Notes: generated by a model not told the origin, from the sequence alone. Positions 25,466-34,891 are shown, counted from the stretch's first letter. The stretch is 64,000 bases of DNA from Roseibium album (GCF_001404515.1 NZ_CXWE01000009.1:186001-250000); one strand, 5' to 3'. Program-made: numbers and translations.

Positions 25466-27076
25466 TCAGATCGGCAACGCGGATGGACGACGGCGGCGTA
25501 TCCAGAGCGCCACCAGCAACCGGCTGAACGTGAATGCCGAGAAAACTGTCGTGAAAATGCCGATCGCAAGCGTGACGGCAAATCCGCGAACCGGTCCGGA
25601 TCCAAGTTGGAAAAGGATCACGGCCGCTATGAGCGTGGTGATATTGGCATCAAGAATTGTACCGAGCGCACGGCTGTAGCCGGCATCAATCGCCGAGATC
25701 ACCGAGCGACCAGCCCTTGATTCCTCGCGTATTCGCTCGAAGATCAGCACGTTTGCATCCACCGCCATGCCGATCGTCAGGACGATACCGGCAATTCCCG
25801 GAAGGGTGAGTGTCGCCTGAAGGACCGTCAACGCACCGAAAATCAGGAAAATGTTGGTGGCAAGCGCCAGGTCGGCAATGACGCCGAACCGGCCATAGGC
25901 AAGGATCATGAATACGATCACAGCTGCACCGGCAATGATCGATGCCAGTTTACCAGCTTCGATCGAGTCGGCTCCGAGGCCAGGTCCGATCGACCGTTCC
26001 TCAATCACTGTCAATTGTGCAGGCAGCGCGCCAGCACGCAGCAGTATTGCGAGATCATTCGCACCTTCGACAGTAAAGTTTCCGGAAATCTGACCTGACC
26101 CACCCAGGATCGGCTCTCTGATCACGGGCGCCGAGATGACTTCATCGTCCAGGAGAATTGCAAAGGGGAAATTGACGTTTTCTGTCGTGACCCGCGCAAA
26201 TTCCCGAGCCCCCGACTGGTTGAAGCGGAAGGTCACAACCGGTTCGTTGGTATTCTGGCCAAAGGCAACCTGCGCGTCGACAAGGTCTTCCCCACCCAAC
26301 AAGGGTTTGGTTTGCAAGAGATAGGGAATGGGAGGATCGTCAACTGACATGAACACCGATGTGCCCACCGGCGGGCGGCTCTGAAGCGCCTGTTCACCCG
26401 TCATGTTTCTGTCGACCAGATGGAATGTCAGTTTCGCGGTTTCACCGATAAGATCCTTGAGGCGTTCAGGATCTCCCTCACCCGGCGCTTCCACCAGGAT
26501 CCGGTCTGTCCCCTGCCGTTGAATATTCGGCTCGGTCGTGCCGAGCTCGTCAACACGTTTGCGGATGACTTCGATGGATTGCTGGACGATCGACTGAAGC
26601 CTGTTGTCCAGGCCTGCCTCTGAATAGGTAAACCGGACCAGTCCATTGTCATCGACGCTCAAATCGAACTCGTCGACCGGCTGACCTCCAAACAAGCTGG
26701 AAACAAGAGGATTTACCAGTGGCGAAAGACGCTCCCTTGCCTCATCCAGGCGTGTCAGATCCCGAATTCTGACTTGCGCGGACTCCGGTCGAGCGTCCAG
26801 GCCTGTATAGCCAATTCTCGGGTTTTCCCGCAGAACGTCCCGAATTTCGCCTTCAAGCGCCTTAAAACGATCTTCGATGTATTTTTTCTGATCCACTTCA
26901 TAGAGCAGATAAGCGCCACCCTGCAGATCGAGCCCAAGAACCATCTGGTTCTTCGGCAGGAAGTCCGGCCAGCTCTCGAGTTGTTTGGCGGTAAAGAAAT
27001 TCGGCAGCGTCGTGAGAATACCTGCGGCAACCACAAGCACGATCAGCACGATTTTCCAGCGAGCGAAATGAAGCAT
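25466..27076 (-). CDS. secD: Protein translocase subunit SecD
   Basis: SecD, with SecF, forms an RND-like, proton-driven accessory complex of SecYEG. The 536-residue sequence begins with one membrane helix, then NQMVLGLDLQGGAYLLYEVD, the D1 signature. The large periplasmic P1 domain spans about 60-350, with VRKRVDELGTTEPNIQRQGT-type sequence inside. Five C-terminal helices include GMAVDANVLIFERIREE, where the conserved aspartate lies. Order yajC-secD-secF is standard. AAGG lies near the ATG. Confidence 0.97.
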   Translation of the reverse strand: MLHFARWKIVLIVLVVAAGILTTLPNFFTAKQLESWPDFLPKNQMVLGLDLQGGAYLLYEVDQKKYIEDRFKALEGEIRDVLRENPRIGYTGLDARPESAQVRIRDLTRLDEARERLSPLVNPLVSSLFGGQPVDEFDLSVDDNGLVRFTYSEAGLDNRLQSIVQQSIEVIRKRVDELGTTEPNIQRQGTDRILVEAPGEGDPERLKDLIGETAKLTFHLVDRNMTGEQALQSRPPVGTSVFMSVDDPPIPYLLQTKPLLGGEDLVDAQVAFGQNTNEPVVTFRFNQSGAREFARVTTENVNFPFAILLDDEVISAPVIREPILGGSGQISGNFTVEGANDLAILLRAGALPAQLTVIEERSIGPGLGADSIEAGKLASIIAGAAVIVFMILAYGRFGVIADLALATNIFLIFGALTVLQATLTLPGIAGIVLTIGMAVDANVLIFERIREESRAGRSVISAIDAGYSRALGTILDANITTLIAAVILFQLGSGPVRGFAVTLAIGIFTTVFSAFTFSRLLVALWIRRRRPSALPI

Positions 27077-27149
27077 GACAGAGCCTTAAAAACAGCCAGG
27101 CCGATAACGCGCCGGCCTGGCAACAAGATCGATACGGTACCGTTGCACC

Positions 27150-27482
27150 TCAGGAATTGTCTTTGGCTGGCTCGGACTTGGAGCGCACTTCCTGAATCAT
27201 GGATCGCACAACGCGGACCTTGATGCCTTCAGACAGTTCGACCTGCAATTCACTATCGTCTACCACCTTCGCGACTTTGCCGATAAGTCCGCCGGTGGTC
27301 ACAATGGTGTCACCGCGACGCAGGTTGGCAACCATCTCCTGGTGTTGTTTCATGCGCTGTCTTTGCGGCCGTATGATCAGGAAATACATGATCGCGAAAA
27401 TGGCCACGAAGGGCAGGATCTGAATCAGGAATCCCGGACCCATGGCTCCGGCGGACTGCGCATACGCTGGGGTGATCAACAT
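27150..27482 (-). CDS. yajC: Sec accessory protein YajC
   Basis: YajC is a small single-span membrane protein that associates with SecDF and YidC. The 110 residues begin MLITPAYAQSAGAMGPGFLI, then a helix FVAIFAIMYFLIIRPQRQRM, the YajC signature. A soluble DUF150-like tail follows (GDTIVTTGGLIGKVAKV). AGGAG stands about seven bases before the ATG. It is the first gene of the yajC-secD-secF group and is divergent from the DUF815 ATPase gene, with about 240 bp between. Confidence 0.95.
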   Translation of the reverse strand: MLITPAYAQSAGAMGPGFLIQILPFVAIFAIMYFLIIRPQRQRMKQHQEMVANLRRGDTIVTTGGLIGKVAKVVDDSELQVELSEGIKVRVVRSMIQEVRSKSEPAKDNS

Positions 27483-27720
27483 TCAACTCTCCTAAGGGGC
27501 GTCTTTCAGCCGGCGTTCCGCTTGGAACGCTGACAAAACGCTCTGAATTCTGGTCGCGCGGACTATAACGGCGGCGCGCCTCATTTCAAGCGTTGCAAGC
27601 CGATTCCGGCGTACCGGTATGGGAATAACTGGCGTTTTCGCGCTACCTGCCCCATGCTACTGCTCTCGCAACACGTTTCAGGCTCTCAAATGGGCCTTTT
27701 TGACTGGGGTTGCAAGAATT

Positions 27721-28593
27721 ATGAGTGCGCAAAACGACCTTGCCGCATTGAACGCCAAACTCGATTCCCTGATTGAACTCGTCAGCCGCGCCGTACCGGC
27801 CAGTGCGAAGGAGCCTGACTGGTCTGCCGCCGAGGCCTTTGTCTGGATTCCCGAGCCGGGCGACCTGCACGCGGTGGAGAAAGTAAACCGTGTCGATATT
27901 GCACTGCTGTGTGCCGTTTCCCATGTTCGAGACCTGTTGCTCGACAACACCAGACGGTTCGCGGACGGGCTCCCGGCCAACAATGCCCTTTTGTGGGGCG
28001 CGCGCGGCATGGGTAAATCGTCATTGGTGAAGGCTGCGCATGCGGCGATCAACCGGGAAGACGATTCGAGCAGTCTGAAACTTATTGAAATACACCGGGA
28101 AGACATCGAATCGTTGCCGAAGCTCATGGCGTTGATCCGCTCCGCACCTTTCCGGTTCATCATCTTTTGCGACGATCTCAGTTTTGACAATGATGATACG
28201 TCCTACAAGTCGCTCAAGGCTGTTCTGGAAGGCGGCATCGAAGGACGACCGGAAAACGTCATTTTCTATGCAACATCAAACCGTCGACATTTGTTGCCCC
28301 GCGACATGATCGAGAACGAACGCTCGACCGCGATCAATCCGGCAGAAGCAGTTGAGGAAAAAGTCTCCCTGTCCGACCGTTTCGGTCTCTGGCTCGGCTT
28401 TCACAAATGCAGCCAGGATGACTATCTCGACATGGTGCGTGGGTATGCCGCTCACTACGGACTGGAAATTCCCGAAGATGACATGCGCTCGCAGGCGCTG
28501 GAATGGTCCACGACCCGCGGCAGCCGCTCAGGACGGGTCGCCTATCAGTACATACAGGATCTTGCCGGCCGTCTCGGCAAGGCTCTGACATGA
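27721..28593 (+). CDS. DUF815-family AAA+ ATPase
   Basis: This predicted cytoplasmic P-loop ATPase has 290 residues and no known partner. Walker A is GARGMGKSSLVKA, and Walker B is RFIIFCDDLSFD. Sensor-like YATSNRRHLLPRDMIEN and a C-terminal SGRVAYQYIQDLAGRL complete the DUF815 pattern. The frame is open to an ATG at 27619, but homologous sequence appears to begin near MSAQNDLAALNAKLDSLIEL, so 27721 is chosen although its ribosome site is weak. It is divergent from yajC and convergent with the nlpD-like gene. This position beside yajC-secDF and nlpD is commonly conserved in alphaproteobacteria. Confidence 0.9.
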   Translation: MSAQNDLAALNAKLDSLIELVSRAVPASAKEPDWSAAEAFVWIPEPGDLHAVEKVNRVDIALLCAVSHVRDLLLDNTRRFADGLPANNALLWGARGMGKSSLVKAAHAAINREDDSSSLKLIEIHREDIESLPKLMALIRSAPFRFIIFCDDLSFDNDDTSYKSLKAVLEGGIEGRPENVIFYATSNRRHLLPRDMIENERSTAINPAEAVEEKVSLSDRFGLWLGFHKCSQDDYLDMVRGYAAHYGLEIPEDDMRSQALEWSTTRGSRSGRVAYQYIQDLAGRLGKALT

Positions 28594-28598
28594 AAAAA

Positions 28599-28619
28599 CC
28601 CGGCATTGCCGGGCTTTTT
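28599..28619. terminator. Terminator after the DUF815 ATPase gene
   Basis: CCCGGC-ATT-GCCGGG forms a 6-bp stem with a three-base loop at 28599-28613. A five-T run follows at 28615-28619, and an A run precedes the stem, so it can serve the convergent nlpD-like gene as well. Confidence 0.85.
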
Positions 28620-28638
28620 CTCGTGTGTGACGCAAGAC

Positions 28639-30030
28639 CTAGCGCTGTGGCAGATGCTTCAGCGGATCGACTGGCTTGTTGCCCCTGCGCAGTTCGAAGT
28701 GCACCTGGGGCTGGTTGACCGACCCCGTAGCACCGGCAAGACCCACCACGTCGCCGCGCCGGATCGTGTCGCCGCGCTTGACTTTCAGTTCGCTGTTATG
28801 CGCGTAAGCCGAAACCCAGCCTTCGCTATGCCTGACCAGAACGAGATTGCCGTAGCCTTTAAGCTCATTGCCCGAGTAGATCACGGTGCCATCATCGGCG
28901 GCCTTGACCGGAGTGCCTTCCGGCACAGCAAGGTTCACGCCCTCGTTCTTGCCTCCGCCGGGTTTGGAGCCGAAGTCGGAGATGATCCGGCCACGCACCG
29001 GCCAACGGAATTTTTCGCTGGAAACGTCGGCATCCTGCTTGAGGCTTGCGACGGTCGGCGTCTTGATCGGTTCTGTCGGCCGCGGTTCTTGGGTCAAGGC
29101 AGGTTGCGGAAGCGAAACCTTTTGGACCGGTGCCGTCGGCGTAGCAGCTACCTGTTTCCTGGAGTCCGTTGAAATCGATGCAGTCGTGACCGGGCGCCCC
29201 GAAGCGGCGGGTTTGCGTTTCGGTAGCGTACTGACACGAATGACGTCAACGTCCTCGACGATGGTTTCCGTGGTGCTTATCTGCGTGAATGTCGGCTGCC
29301 TGAACGGTTTGCGAACCGGTCGAGGGGCCGCTCCCGAATTTGTAGAGACCGAACCGGTGACAACAGTTTCGTTCCTGCTGACCTTCGGCAATTTGACCTT
29401 GCCGCTCTCACCTTCGGTAGCGCTCGCAAGACCGTTTCGATCGGAATAGACATAAGTCGGTATGACGATGCTCTGACCAGGACGAACCTGATCGGCATTG
29501 TCTATCCCGTTGACGGAAGCAAGCGCTTGAACCGGCACGCCATAGCGCCGAGCGATCGAATTCAGGTTGTCGCCCTGGCGAACATTGACCCTGGTTCCGC
29601 CGGCCGAAGTCCAGCCTTTCCAGCTTTTTGCGTTTGTTGCGTTAACTGTTTCAGGTGCCGGAGCCGCGGCAACCGGAGCGGCCTGTACAGGCGCTGGCTG
29701 CACGACGGCAGACTGTGTAGGCGCCGGCAGCGGTGCTGACTGGATGTCCGAAGACTTTTTGGGAATTGATCCGGTCGTCACTGGCGCTGTGCTTGCCTGC
29801 GGAAGCCCTGCGGTGGTTCCGCCAGGCCCGTTGGCAATGTCCTGATAGGTCGGCTGCTTTGGCGCGCCGTTCAGGATCTCACGCTGGTTTTCCGTGTTTC
29901 CCGTATAATACGGAGGTTCTCCAAAACGCTCAACCGCACTGGAACAACCTGCAAGGGATACCGCGATCAAAGATATTGTGGCCGCTTTTCCCAGTAGATC
30001 CCCGCGGAGGGTACGCATCCGCTTTTTCAT
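28639..30030 (-). CDS. nlpD: LysM/LytM outer-envelope lipoprotein, NlpD-like
   Basis: This predicted lipoprotein of 463 residues has a lipobox (ISLIAVSLAGCSS) ending near residue 30. One LysM domain is seen (VRQGDNLNSIARRYGVPVQA), then a long Pro/Ala/Thr-rich linker, and a C-terminal LytM/M23 domain (GRIISDFGSKPGGGKNEGVN to the end). The zinc site is degenerate: the usual HxGVD reads NEGVN and HLHFE reads QVHFE, although YAH is kept. It is thus likely a non-catalytic activator of cell-wall amidases, like NlpD/EnvC. The order surE-pcm-nlpD is the same as in E. coli, which supports the name. It acts at the septum in relatives; that is family knowledge. Confidence 0.88.
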   Translation of the reverse strand: MKKRMRTLRGDLLGKAATISLIAVSLAGCSSAVERFGEPPYYTGNTENQREILNGAPKQPTYQDIANGPGGTTAGLPQASTAPVTTGSIPKKSSDIQSAPLPAPTQSAVVQPAPVQAAPVAAAPAPETVNATNAKSWKGWTSAGGTRVNVRQGDNLNSIARRYGVPVQALASVNGIDNADQVRPGQSIVIPTYVYSDRNGLASATEGESGKVKLPKVSRNETVVTGSVSTNSGAAPRPVRKPFRQPTFTQISTTETIVEDVDVIRVSTLPKRKPAASGRPVTTASISTDSRKQVAATPTAPVQKVSLPQPALTQEPRPTEPIKTPTVASLKQDADVSSEKFRWPVRGRIISDFGSKPGGGKNEGVNLAVPEGTPVKAADDGTVIYSGNELKGYGNLVLVRHSEGWVSAYAHNSELKVKRGDTIRRGDVVGLAGATGSVNQPQVHFELRRGNKPVDPLKHLPQR

Positions 30031-30252
30031 CGCCTTAACTCATAACGCTAACTGTGGCTGCTATGGTTAAGAGTAGACGCCAGTAAGGTTTATAAAGACT
30101 AAAGACACCTGGCGATTGCGACCAAACCCGCCAATTTCTTTGACTTTTTTGATTCAACAATGTGCCCGGTGTGGGAGATTATAGTAAATCGGGCACCGAA
30201 TCCTCCCCGAGATTCGCACTCCTGACTGTGAGTTCGATGATACGATCCGCGG

Positions 30253-30945
30253 CTAGAGTCGCTGTGCGACCCCCGGTTGAAGCATGACGGTTCTGACGGG
30301 CATCAAGGTTTCCGCCGTCATCACACTTTCCGTCTTCACAAACCTGATCAATGACTGGGGCTGCATGGATTGACCGACAGGTGCGATCAGAATACCACCC
30401 GGCTTGAGTTGCTGGACCCAGTTGTCAGGAACCGAGGGTATAGCGGCGGTCACAACGATACGATCGAAGGGGCCTTTTTGTTTCAAACCTTCGAACCCGT
30501 CGCCTTGCCGAGCTGTCACGTTATCAAGTTTCAAAGCCGCAAACCGTCGTCTTGCAAGGTCGGCAAGCGTGGCAAACCGATCGACGGTCTCCACTCTCTC
30601 CGTCAAATGCGCCAAAACTGCAGACTGGTATCCTGAGCCTGTGCCTATTTCGAGAAGGGCATGCTCAGGAGACACGTCCAAAGCCTGCGCGGTGAATGCA
30701 ACAAGCGATGGAGAGGAGACGGTTTGTCCGCATTCAATCGGAAGAGTCACGTCTTCATAGGCGAGGCTGTGGTGCCGCGCAGGCAGGAATAGGCGCCTTG
30801 GAACGCGTTCAATAGCCGAAAGAACGTCCCGGGCTCCAACACCCTGTCGGCGCAACGAAAGCACCAGCGCTGCGCGCGCCTCCGCCTCATCCGGCAAAGC
30901 GGATGACCGCATCGTCTGTTCTTCGCCAGGCGGCGTTCCCGCCAT
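30253..30945 (-). CDS. pcm: Protein-L-isoaspartate O-methyltransferase
   Basis: Pcm repairs isomerised aspartyl residues in aged proteins by S-adenosylmethionine-dependent methylation. The sequence has RLFLPARHHSLAYEDVTLPI and CGQTVSSPSLVAFTAQAL, followed by the SAM-binding motif LEIGTGSGYQSAVLAHL. With the ATG at 30945 it has 230 residues, near the family length. An upstream start at 31005 would overlap surE; the sequence AGAGGAAGAGCGC before 30945 is a better ribosome site. It follows surE by 22 bp and precedes the nlpD-like gene. Confidence 0.93.
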   Translation of the reverse strand: MAGTPPGEEQTMRSSALPDEAEARAALVLSLRRQGVGARDVLSAIERVPRRLFLPARHHSLAYEDVTLPIECGQTVSSPSLVAFTAQALDVSPEHALLEIGTGSGYQSAVLAHLTERVETVDRFATLADLARRRFAALKLDNVTARQGDGFEGLKQKGPFDRIVVTAAIPSVPDNWVQQLKPGGILIAPVGQSMQPQSLIRFVKTESVMTAETLMPVRTVMLQPGVAQRL

Positions 30946-30967
30946 GCGCTCTTCCTCTCTGCGGACT

Positions 30968-31726
30968 TTAGGCCAGTGCCTCGGCAAGGTGACCGACCAG
31001 ATCATGCGCCGTCAAATCTATGCGTAGCGGTGAAACGGATACATAGCCATCGACAATTGCCTGCAGATCGGAATTATCAAGAACGGATTTGCCCCGCTCG
31101 CGGAACCGAAGCCAGTAGTAAGGATAGCCACGTCCATCCTGACGTTCGTCAATGGAAAGTCCGCTTTGTTCGTGATGCCCCTGAACTGTGACTTTCAAGC
31201 CCTTGACCGCTTCCGGTGCACAGGCTGGAAAATTCACGTTCAGCAGCGTGTATGGCGGCAGTTGAAAATCAATGAGCCTGGCGAACAATTCCGGTGCATG
31301 AGTTTCTGCGATAGAAAAGTTCGGTTCCGCTTTCACGTCCCAGTCATATGCCTGGGATACGGCAATTGAGCGTATGCCGAGAATTGCGCCTTCGATCGCA
31401 CCTGCCACGGTTCCTGAATAGGTGACGTCTTCGGCCAGGTTCTGCCCGCGGTTGATGCCGGACAGGACCAGGTCGGGCCGTTCCGGCAAAATCTTGTGTA
31501 CACCCATGATGACACAATCGGTCGGGGTACCCTTGATGGCGAAATGCCGATCGTCGAGCGCTCTGGAGCGAAGCGGATCGCTCAGTGTCAACGAATGCGC
31601 AACTCCGCTCTGATCCGTTTCTGGTGCAATCACCCAGACATCGTCTGAAATCGTCCGTGCAATGCGCTCCAGAGACGTCAGCCCCGGCGAGTGAATGCCA
31701 TCGTCATTCGTTATCAGGATGCGCAT
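30968..31726 (-). CDS. surE: 5'/3'-nucleotidase SurE
   Basis: SurE is a metal-dependent nucleoside monophosphate phosphatase of stationary-phase metabolism. The 252-residue sequence starts MRILITNDDGIHSPGL, where the DD pair binds metal. It continues with VIAPETDQSGVAHSLTL, GTPTDCVIMG and LVLSGINRGQNLAEDVTYSG, all SurE landmarks. The stop codon lies 22 bp before pcm. It follows serS after 164 bp and belongs to the tat-serS-surE-pcm line of genes. Confidence 0.97.
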   Translation of the reverse strand: MRILITNDDGIHSPGLTSLERIARTISDDVWVIAPETDQSGVAHSLTLSDPLRSRALDDRHFAIKGTPTDCVIMGVHKILPERPDLVLSGINRGQNLAEDVTYSGTVAGAIEGAILGIRSIAVSQAYDWDVKAEPNFSIAETHAPELFARLIDFQLPPYTLLNVNFPACAPEAVKGLKVTVQGHHEQSGLSIDERQDGRGYPYYWLRFRERGKSVLDNSDLQAIVDGYVSVSPLRIDLTAHDLVGHLAEALA

Positions 31727-31890
31727 GTGAAAGTCTCTCCATTTGCATTCAAATCAAGAAAAATCCCATCCTTCGATTTTCCGTCTGAAGATGGGACGAT
31801 CCCGGGCGGCGGCCTTTGTGAATCTACCGCCAGGGTCATTATTCATTCACGCAAATGATCGATCGGATCAGGACGACCTGGCCTCTCCTG

Positions 31891-33171
31891 TCATCCGATC
31901 TTTTCCAGGCCACCCAAATAGGGGCGCAGGACTTCCGGCACCGAAATGCTGCCATCGCCGTTCTGATAGTTTTCCAGAACCGCAATCAGCGCACGGCCGA
32001 CGGCGATACCCGAGCCATTGAGCGTGTGCACGTGCACCGGATGTTTGCTGTCCGCCGGCCGGAAGCGCGTATTCATTCGACGGGCCTGGAAATCGCCACA
32101 GACCGAACAGGACGAGATCTCACGGTAGGCGTCCTGACCCGGCAACCAGACTTCAATGTCATAGGTCTTGCGTGCCCCGAACCCCATGTCGCCCGTGCAA
32201 AGGGTCATCACACGATAGTGCAATCCCAACTTCTGCAGGACCTTTTCGGCGCAGGCCAGCATGCGGTCGAGTTCTTCGAGCGATTGTTCGGGTGTTGTGA
32301 CCGACACAAGCTCACATTTCTGGAACTGGTGCTGCCGCAACATGCCACGTGTATCTCGGCCTGCAGAACCAGCCTCGGAACGGAAACAGTAAGTCAGTGC
32401 CGTGACACGGAGCGGTAGCGTATCCTCCGGGACAATCTGGCCAGCGACAAGATTTGTCAAAGGAACTTCGGCCGTCGGGATCAGATAATGTCCCGTCGTC
32501 GTTTTGAAGAGATCCTCTTCAAATTTAGGCAACTGGCTTGTGCCATAAAGTGGCGCGTCGTGGACCAGAAGAGGTGGCGACACTTCCGTGTAGCCGTTCT
32601 CCTGCGTGTGCAGGTCGATCATGAACTGGCCGAGTGCACGCTCCAGCCGCGCGACCTGCCCTTTCAGAACAACAAAGCGCGATCCGGACAGTTTGGCAGC
32701 CGTGGTGAAATCCATGTCACCGAGAGTTTCACCAAGTTCAAAATGCTCTTTCGGCCGTTCATTGAACGTGAATTGCGGCTTTTCGCCATGGGCCCTCAGG
32801 AGCACATTGTCATTTTCATCCTCCCCCTCCGGCACGTCGTCGTGCGGCAGGTTCGGAATAACGGCCATTTCCGCTTCCAGATTCGAATTCAGCCGACGCT
32901 CTTCTTCCTCACCCGACTGGATGAACGCCTTGATCTGGGCTACCTCGTCAATGAGTTCCTGTGCCCGGGCGTCGTCTCCCGAACCCTTGGCCTTGCCGAT
33001 TTCCTTGGAGGCAGAATTCCGCCGTTCCTGTGCTTCTTGAAGCTTGGTGATGTGAGAGCGACGGGAATCGTCCAGCGCTATCAGCCTGGCTGCGGAAGCT
33101 TCAAATCCCCGCTTTGCCAAGGCCTGATCAAAGGCGTCTGCATGTTCCCGAATCCACTTTATATCAAACAT
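31891..33171 (-). CDS. serS: Seryl-tRNA synthetase
   Basis: SerRS charges tRNA-Ser with serine. The N-terminal ~110 residues form the antiparallel coiled-coil arm (HITKLQEAQERRNSASKEIG, then RRLNSNLEAEM). Class II motif 2 is seen as FRSEAGSAGRDTRGMLRQHQF, and motif 3 as NGSGIAVGRALIAVLENY. I use the ATG at 33171, giving 426 residues, because GGGAAGCGAAG precedes it; the open frame extends 11 codons more. It lies between tatC and surE on the same strand. Confidence 0.97.
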   Translation of the reverse strand: MFDIKWIREHADAFDQALAKRGFEASAARLIALDDSRRSHITKLQEAQERRNSASKEIGKAKGSGDDARAQELIDEVAQIKAFIQSGEEEERRLNSNLEAEMAVIPNLPHDDVPEGEDENDNVLLRAHGEKPQFTFNERPKEHFELGETLGDMDFTTAAKLSGSRFVVLKGQVARLERALGQFMIDLHTQENGYTEVSPPLLVHDAPLYGTSQLPKFEEDLFKTTTGHYLIPTAEVPLTNLVAGQIVPEDTLPLRVTALTYCFRSEAGSAGRDTRGMLRQHQFQKCELVSVTTPEQSLEELDRMLACAEKVLQKLGLHYRVMTLCTGDMGFGARKTYDIEVWLPGQDAYREISSCSVCGDFQARRMNTRFRPADSKHPVHVHTLNGSGIAVGRALIAVLENYQNGDGSISVPEVLRPYLGGLEKIG

Positions 33172-33243
33172 CTTCGCTTCCCGAACGACGGTCGTTGTCA
33201 ACACATTCCGTCCGGCAAACTGAACAACGTCAGCTATACGTGG

Positions 33244-34044
33244 TCAGGCCGTAGCGTCTTCGGCTTCGCGTTCAGCTTCCCGCTGCGCGCGTTGGCGTTC
33301 CACCAGCCTTACGGACAGAATGGAGACTTCGTAGAGAAGCAACGTTGGGAGCGCAAGACCGATCTGCGAGATCGGATCGGGGGGTGTCAAAATTGCAGCA
33401 GCCGCGAAGGCGCCCACAATTGCGTATTTGCGCTTCTTTTTAAGGTCTTCAGACGAAACCAGACCTGCCCGCCCCATCAGTGTCAGCACCACAGGCAACT
33501 GAAACACCAGGCCGAACGCAAAGATCAGGACCATGATCAGACCGAGATATTCGCTGACCTTTGCCAAATGCTGAATGGCGACCTGCCCTGCCCCGGCCAG
33601 CTGTTCCTGTGACAGAAAGAAGCCCATCGCCATCGGCATAACCAGGAAATAAACCAGACATGCACCAATGAGAAACAAAATGGGTGTTGCAATCAGAAAC
33701 GGCAGAAATGCGCCACGTTCGTTTTTGTAGAGGCCTGGCGCAACAAACATGTAGATTTGACTGGCCACAACGGGAAACGCCAGAAACAGTGCCCCGAACA
33801 AAGCAAGCTTCAATTGCGTAAAGAACCATTCCTGCGGCGCAGTAAAGATCATCTCCACTGGATGGCCTTCGCCGACGGCACGCAGATACGGGATCGTCAG
33901 GATATTGTAGATGTCCGTCGCAAAGTAGAAACAGATTACAAACATCACCAGGATTGCGGCTATCGACCACATCAGCCGCTGACGTAATTCGATCAGGTGT
34001 TCGATCAGAGGCGCCTTGGAGGCTTCGATATCATCCTGGCTCAT
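33244..34044 (-). CDS. tatC: Twin-arginine translocase subunit TatC
   Basis: TatC is the six-helix core that recognises twin-arginine signal peptides of folded proteins. The 266 residues include the N-terminal IEHLIELRQRLMWSIAAILV, then FTAPQEWFFTQLKLALFGAL with the conserved E and the first-loop pattern. The C-terminal helices end at PISQIGLALPTLLLYEVSIL. The start overlaps the tatB stop by four bases, a typical coupled pair. It is followed by serS. Confidence 0.97.
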   Translation of the reverse strand: MSQDDIEASKAPLIEHLIELRQRLMWSIAAILVMFVICFYFATDIYNILTIPYLRAVGEGHPVEMIFTAPQEWFFTQLKLALFGALFLAFPVVASQIYMFVAPGLYKNERGAFLPFLIATPILFLIGACLVYFLVMPMAMGFFLSQEQLAGAGQVAIQHLAKVSEYLGLIMVLIFAFGLVFQLPVVLTLMGRAGLVSSEDLKKKRKYAIVGAFAAAAILTPPDPISQIGLALPTLLLYEVSILSVRLVERQRAQREAEREAEDATA

Positions 34045-34493
34045 GCCTTAACGTCTTCCGTCACCGGTTTCCTGTCCGGATTGTCCGCAGGTTCTGCTGC
34101 GGCAACCGCTTCTGGCTGCTCGGCGTCCCCTTTTGCGGGCTCAGCCGGCGCTATCTCTTCAACGGCGGTCTCTGACTGGGCGGATGGAGGCTTTGTGGTC
34201 ATCGGTTTCGACGCCTTTTGTGCCGCATCTTCCTCAATCGACTTTTTGAGATCACCAAGTGGATTGAAGTTCGCTACGTCTTCGACCTGCTTTTTCATGT
34301 CGGCAATGTCGGCTTGCTGCTCTGCTTCGCGCAAAGCATCATTGAACGTCGACTGGAACTCGCGCGACATTCGCCGTGCCTTTCCGATCGTCTGTCCAAG
34401 TGTGCGCAACATGCGCGGAAGGTCTTTTGGCCCTACAACGATGATCGCCACACAGGCAATCACCATGAGTTCGGTCCAGCCGATATCGAACAT
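34041..34493 (-). CDS. tatB: Twin-arginine translocase subunit TatB
   Basis: TatB joins TatC in the substrate receptor complex. The 150 residues begin MFDIGWTELMVIACVAIIVV, then GPKDLPRMLRTLGQTIGKAR, the single membrane helix, hinge and amphipathic helix of TatB. The E in the membrane start is conserved. A long charged, Pro/Ala/Glu-rich tail follows, as is usual for alphaproteobacterial TatB. It overlaps tatC by four bases. Confidence 0.96.
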   Translation of the reverse strand: MFDIGWTELMVIACVAIIVVGPKDLPRMLRTLGQTIGKARRMSREFQSTFNDALREAEQQADIADMKKQVEDVANFNPLGDLKKSIEEDAAQKASKPMTTKPPSAQSETAVEEIAPAEPAKGDAEQPEAVAAAEPADNPDRKPVTEDVKA

Positions 34494-34534
34494 GAGATAT
34501 ACCGTCCCTTAAGGAGACGCGATGCAGATTGAGA

Positions 34535-34759
34535 TCAGCTCGCCTTGGTCTGATCTTCAGCTTTCGCAGACTGTGCTGGTTCGCCGGCCTGATGATCGAT
34601 GGTCTTCGGGGCGTCGGCAGTGTCGTCTTCTGCCATGCCTTTCTTGAAGCTTTTGATCCCCTTCGCAACATCACCCATCAGTTCGGAAATCTTGCCACGT
34701 CCGAACAGCAGAACCACCACAACTGCGATGATCAATATCTGCCAAATACTAATGCCCAT
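34535..34759 (-). CDS. tatA: Twin-arginine translocase subunit TatA
   Basis: TatA oligomers form the pore element of the Tat pathway. The 74 residues show MGISIWQILIIAVVVVLLFG, then RGKISELMGDVAKGIKSFKK, the short membrane helix, FGRGK hinge and amphipathic helix of TatA. The tail is short and acidic. It leads the tatABC-serS series, and the orphan ABC ATPase gene lies 132 bp upstream. Confidence 0.97.
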   Translation of the reverse strand: MGISIWQILIIAVVVVLLFGRGKISELMGDVAKGIKSFKKGMAEDDTADAPKTIDHQAGEPAQSAKAEDQTKAS

Positions 34760-34891
34760 ACGCCAAACTCCTGATAATTGGCTTTAAAGCCCTACGGCCC
34801 TTGTACAAAAACGGACCTGACCCTGCAACATACACCTTAAGAACATTTTCCGCTCTTAGACAGAATGATGAAATAGGGCCGGTTTTGTGTC

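Noticed and set aside
30160..30250. tRNA-like fragment (TTCGCACTCC and related strings) before the nlpD-like gene
   Set aside because: No acceptor stem or cloverleaf can be formed around it.
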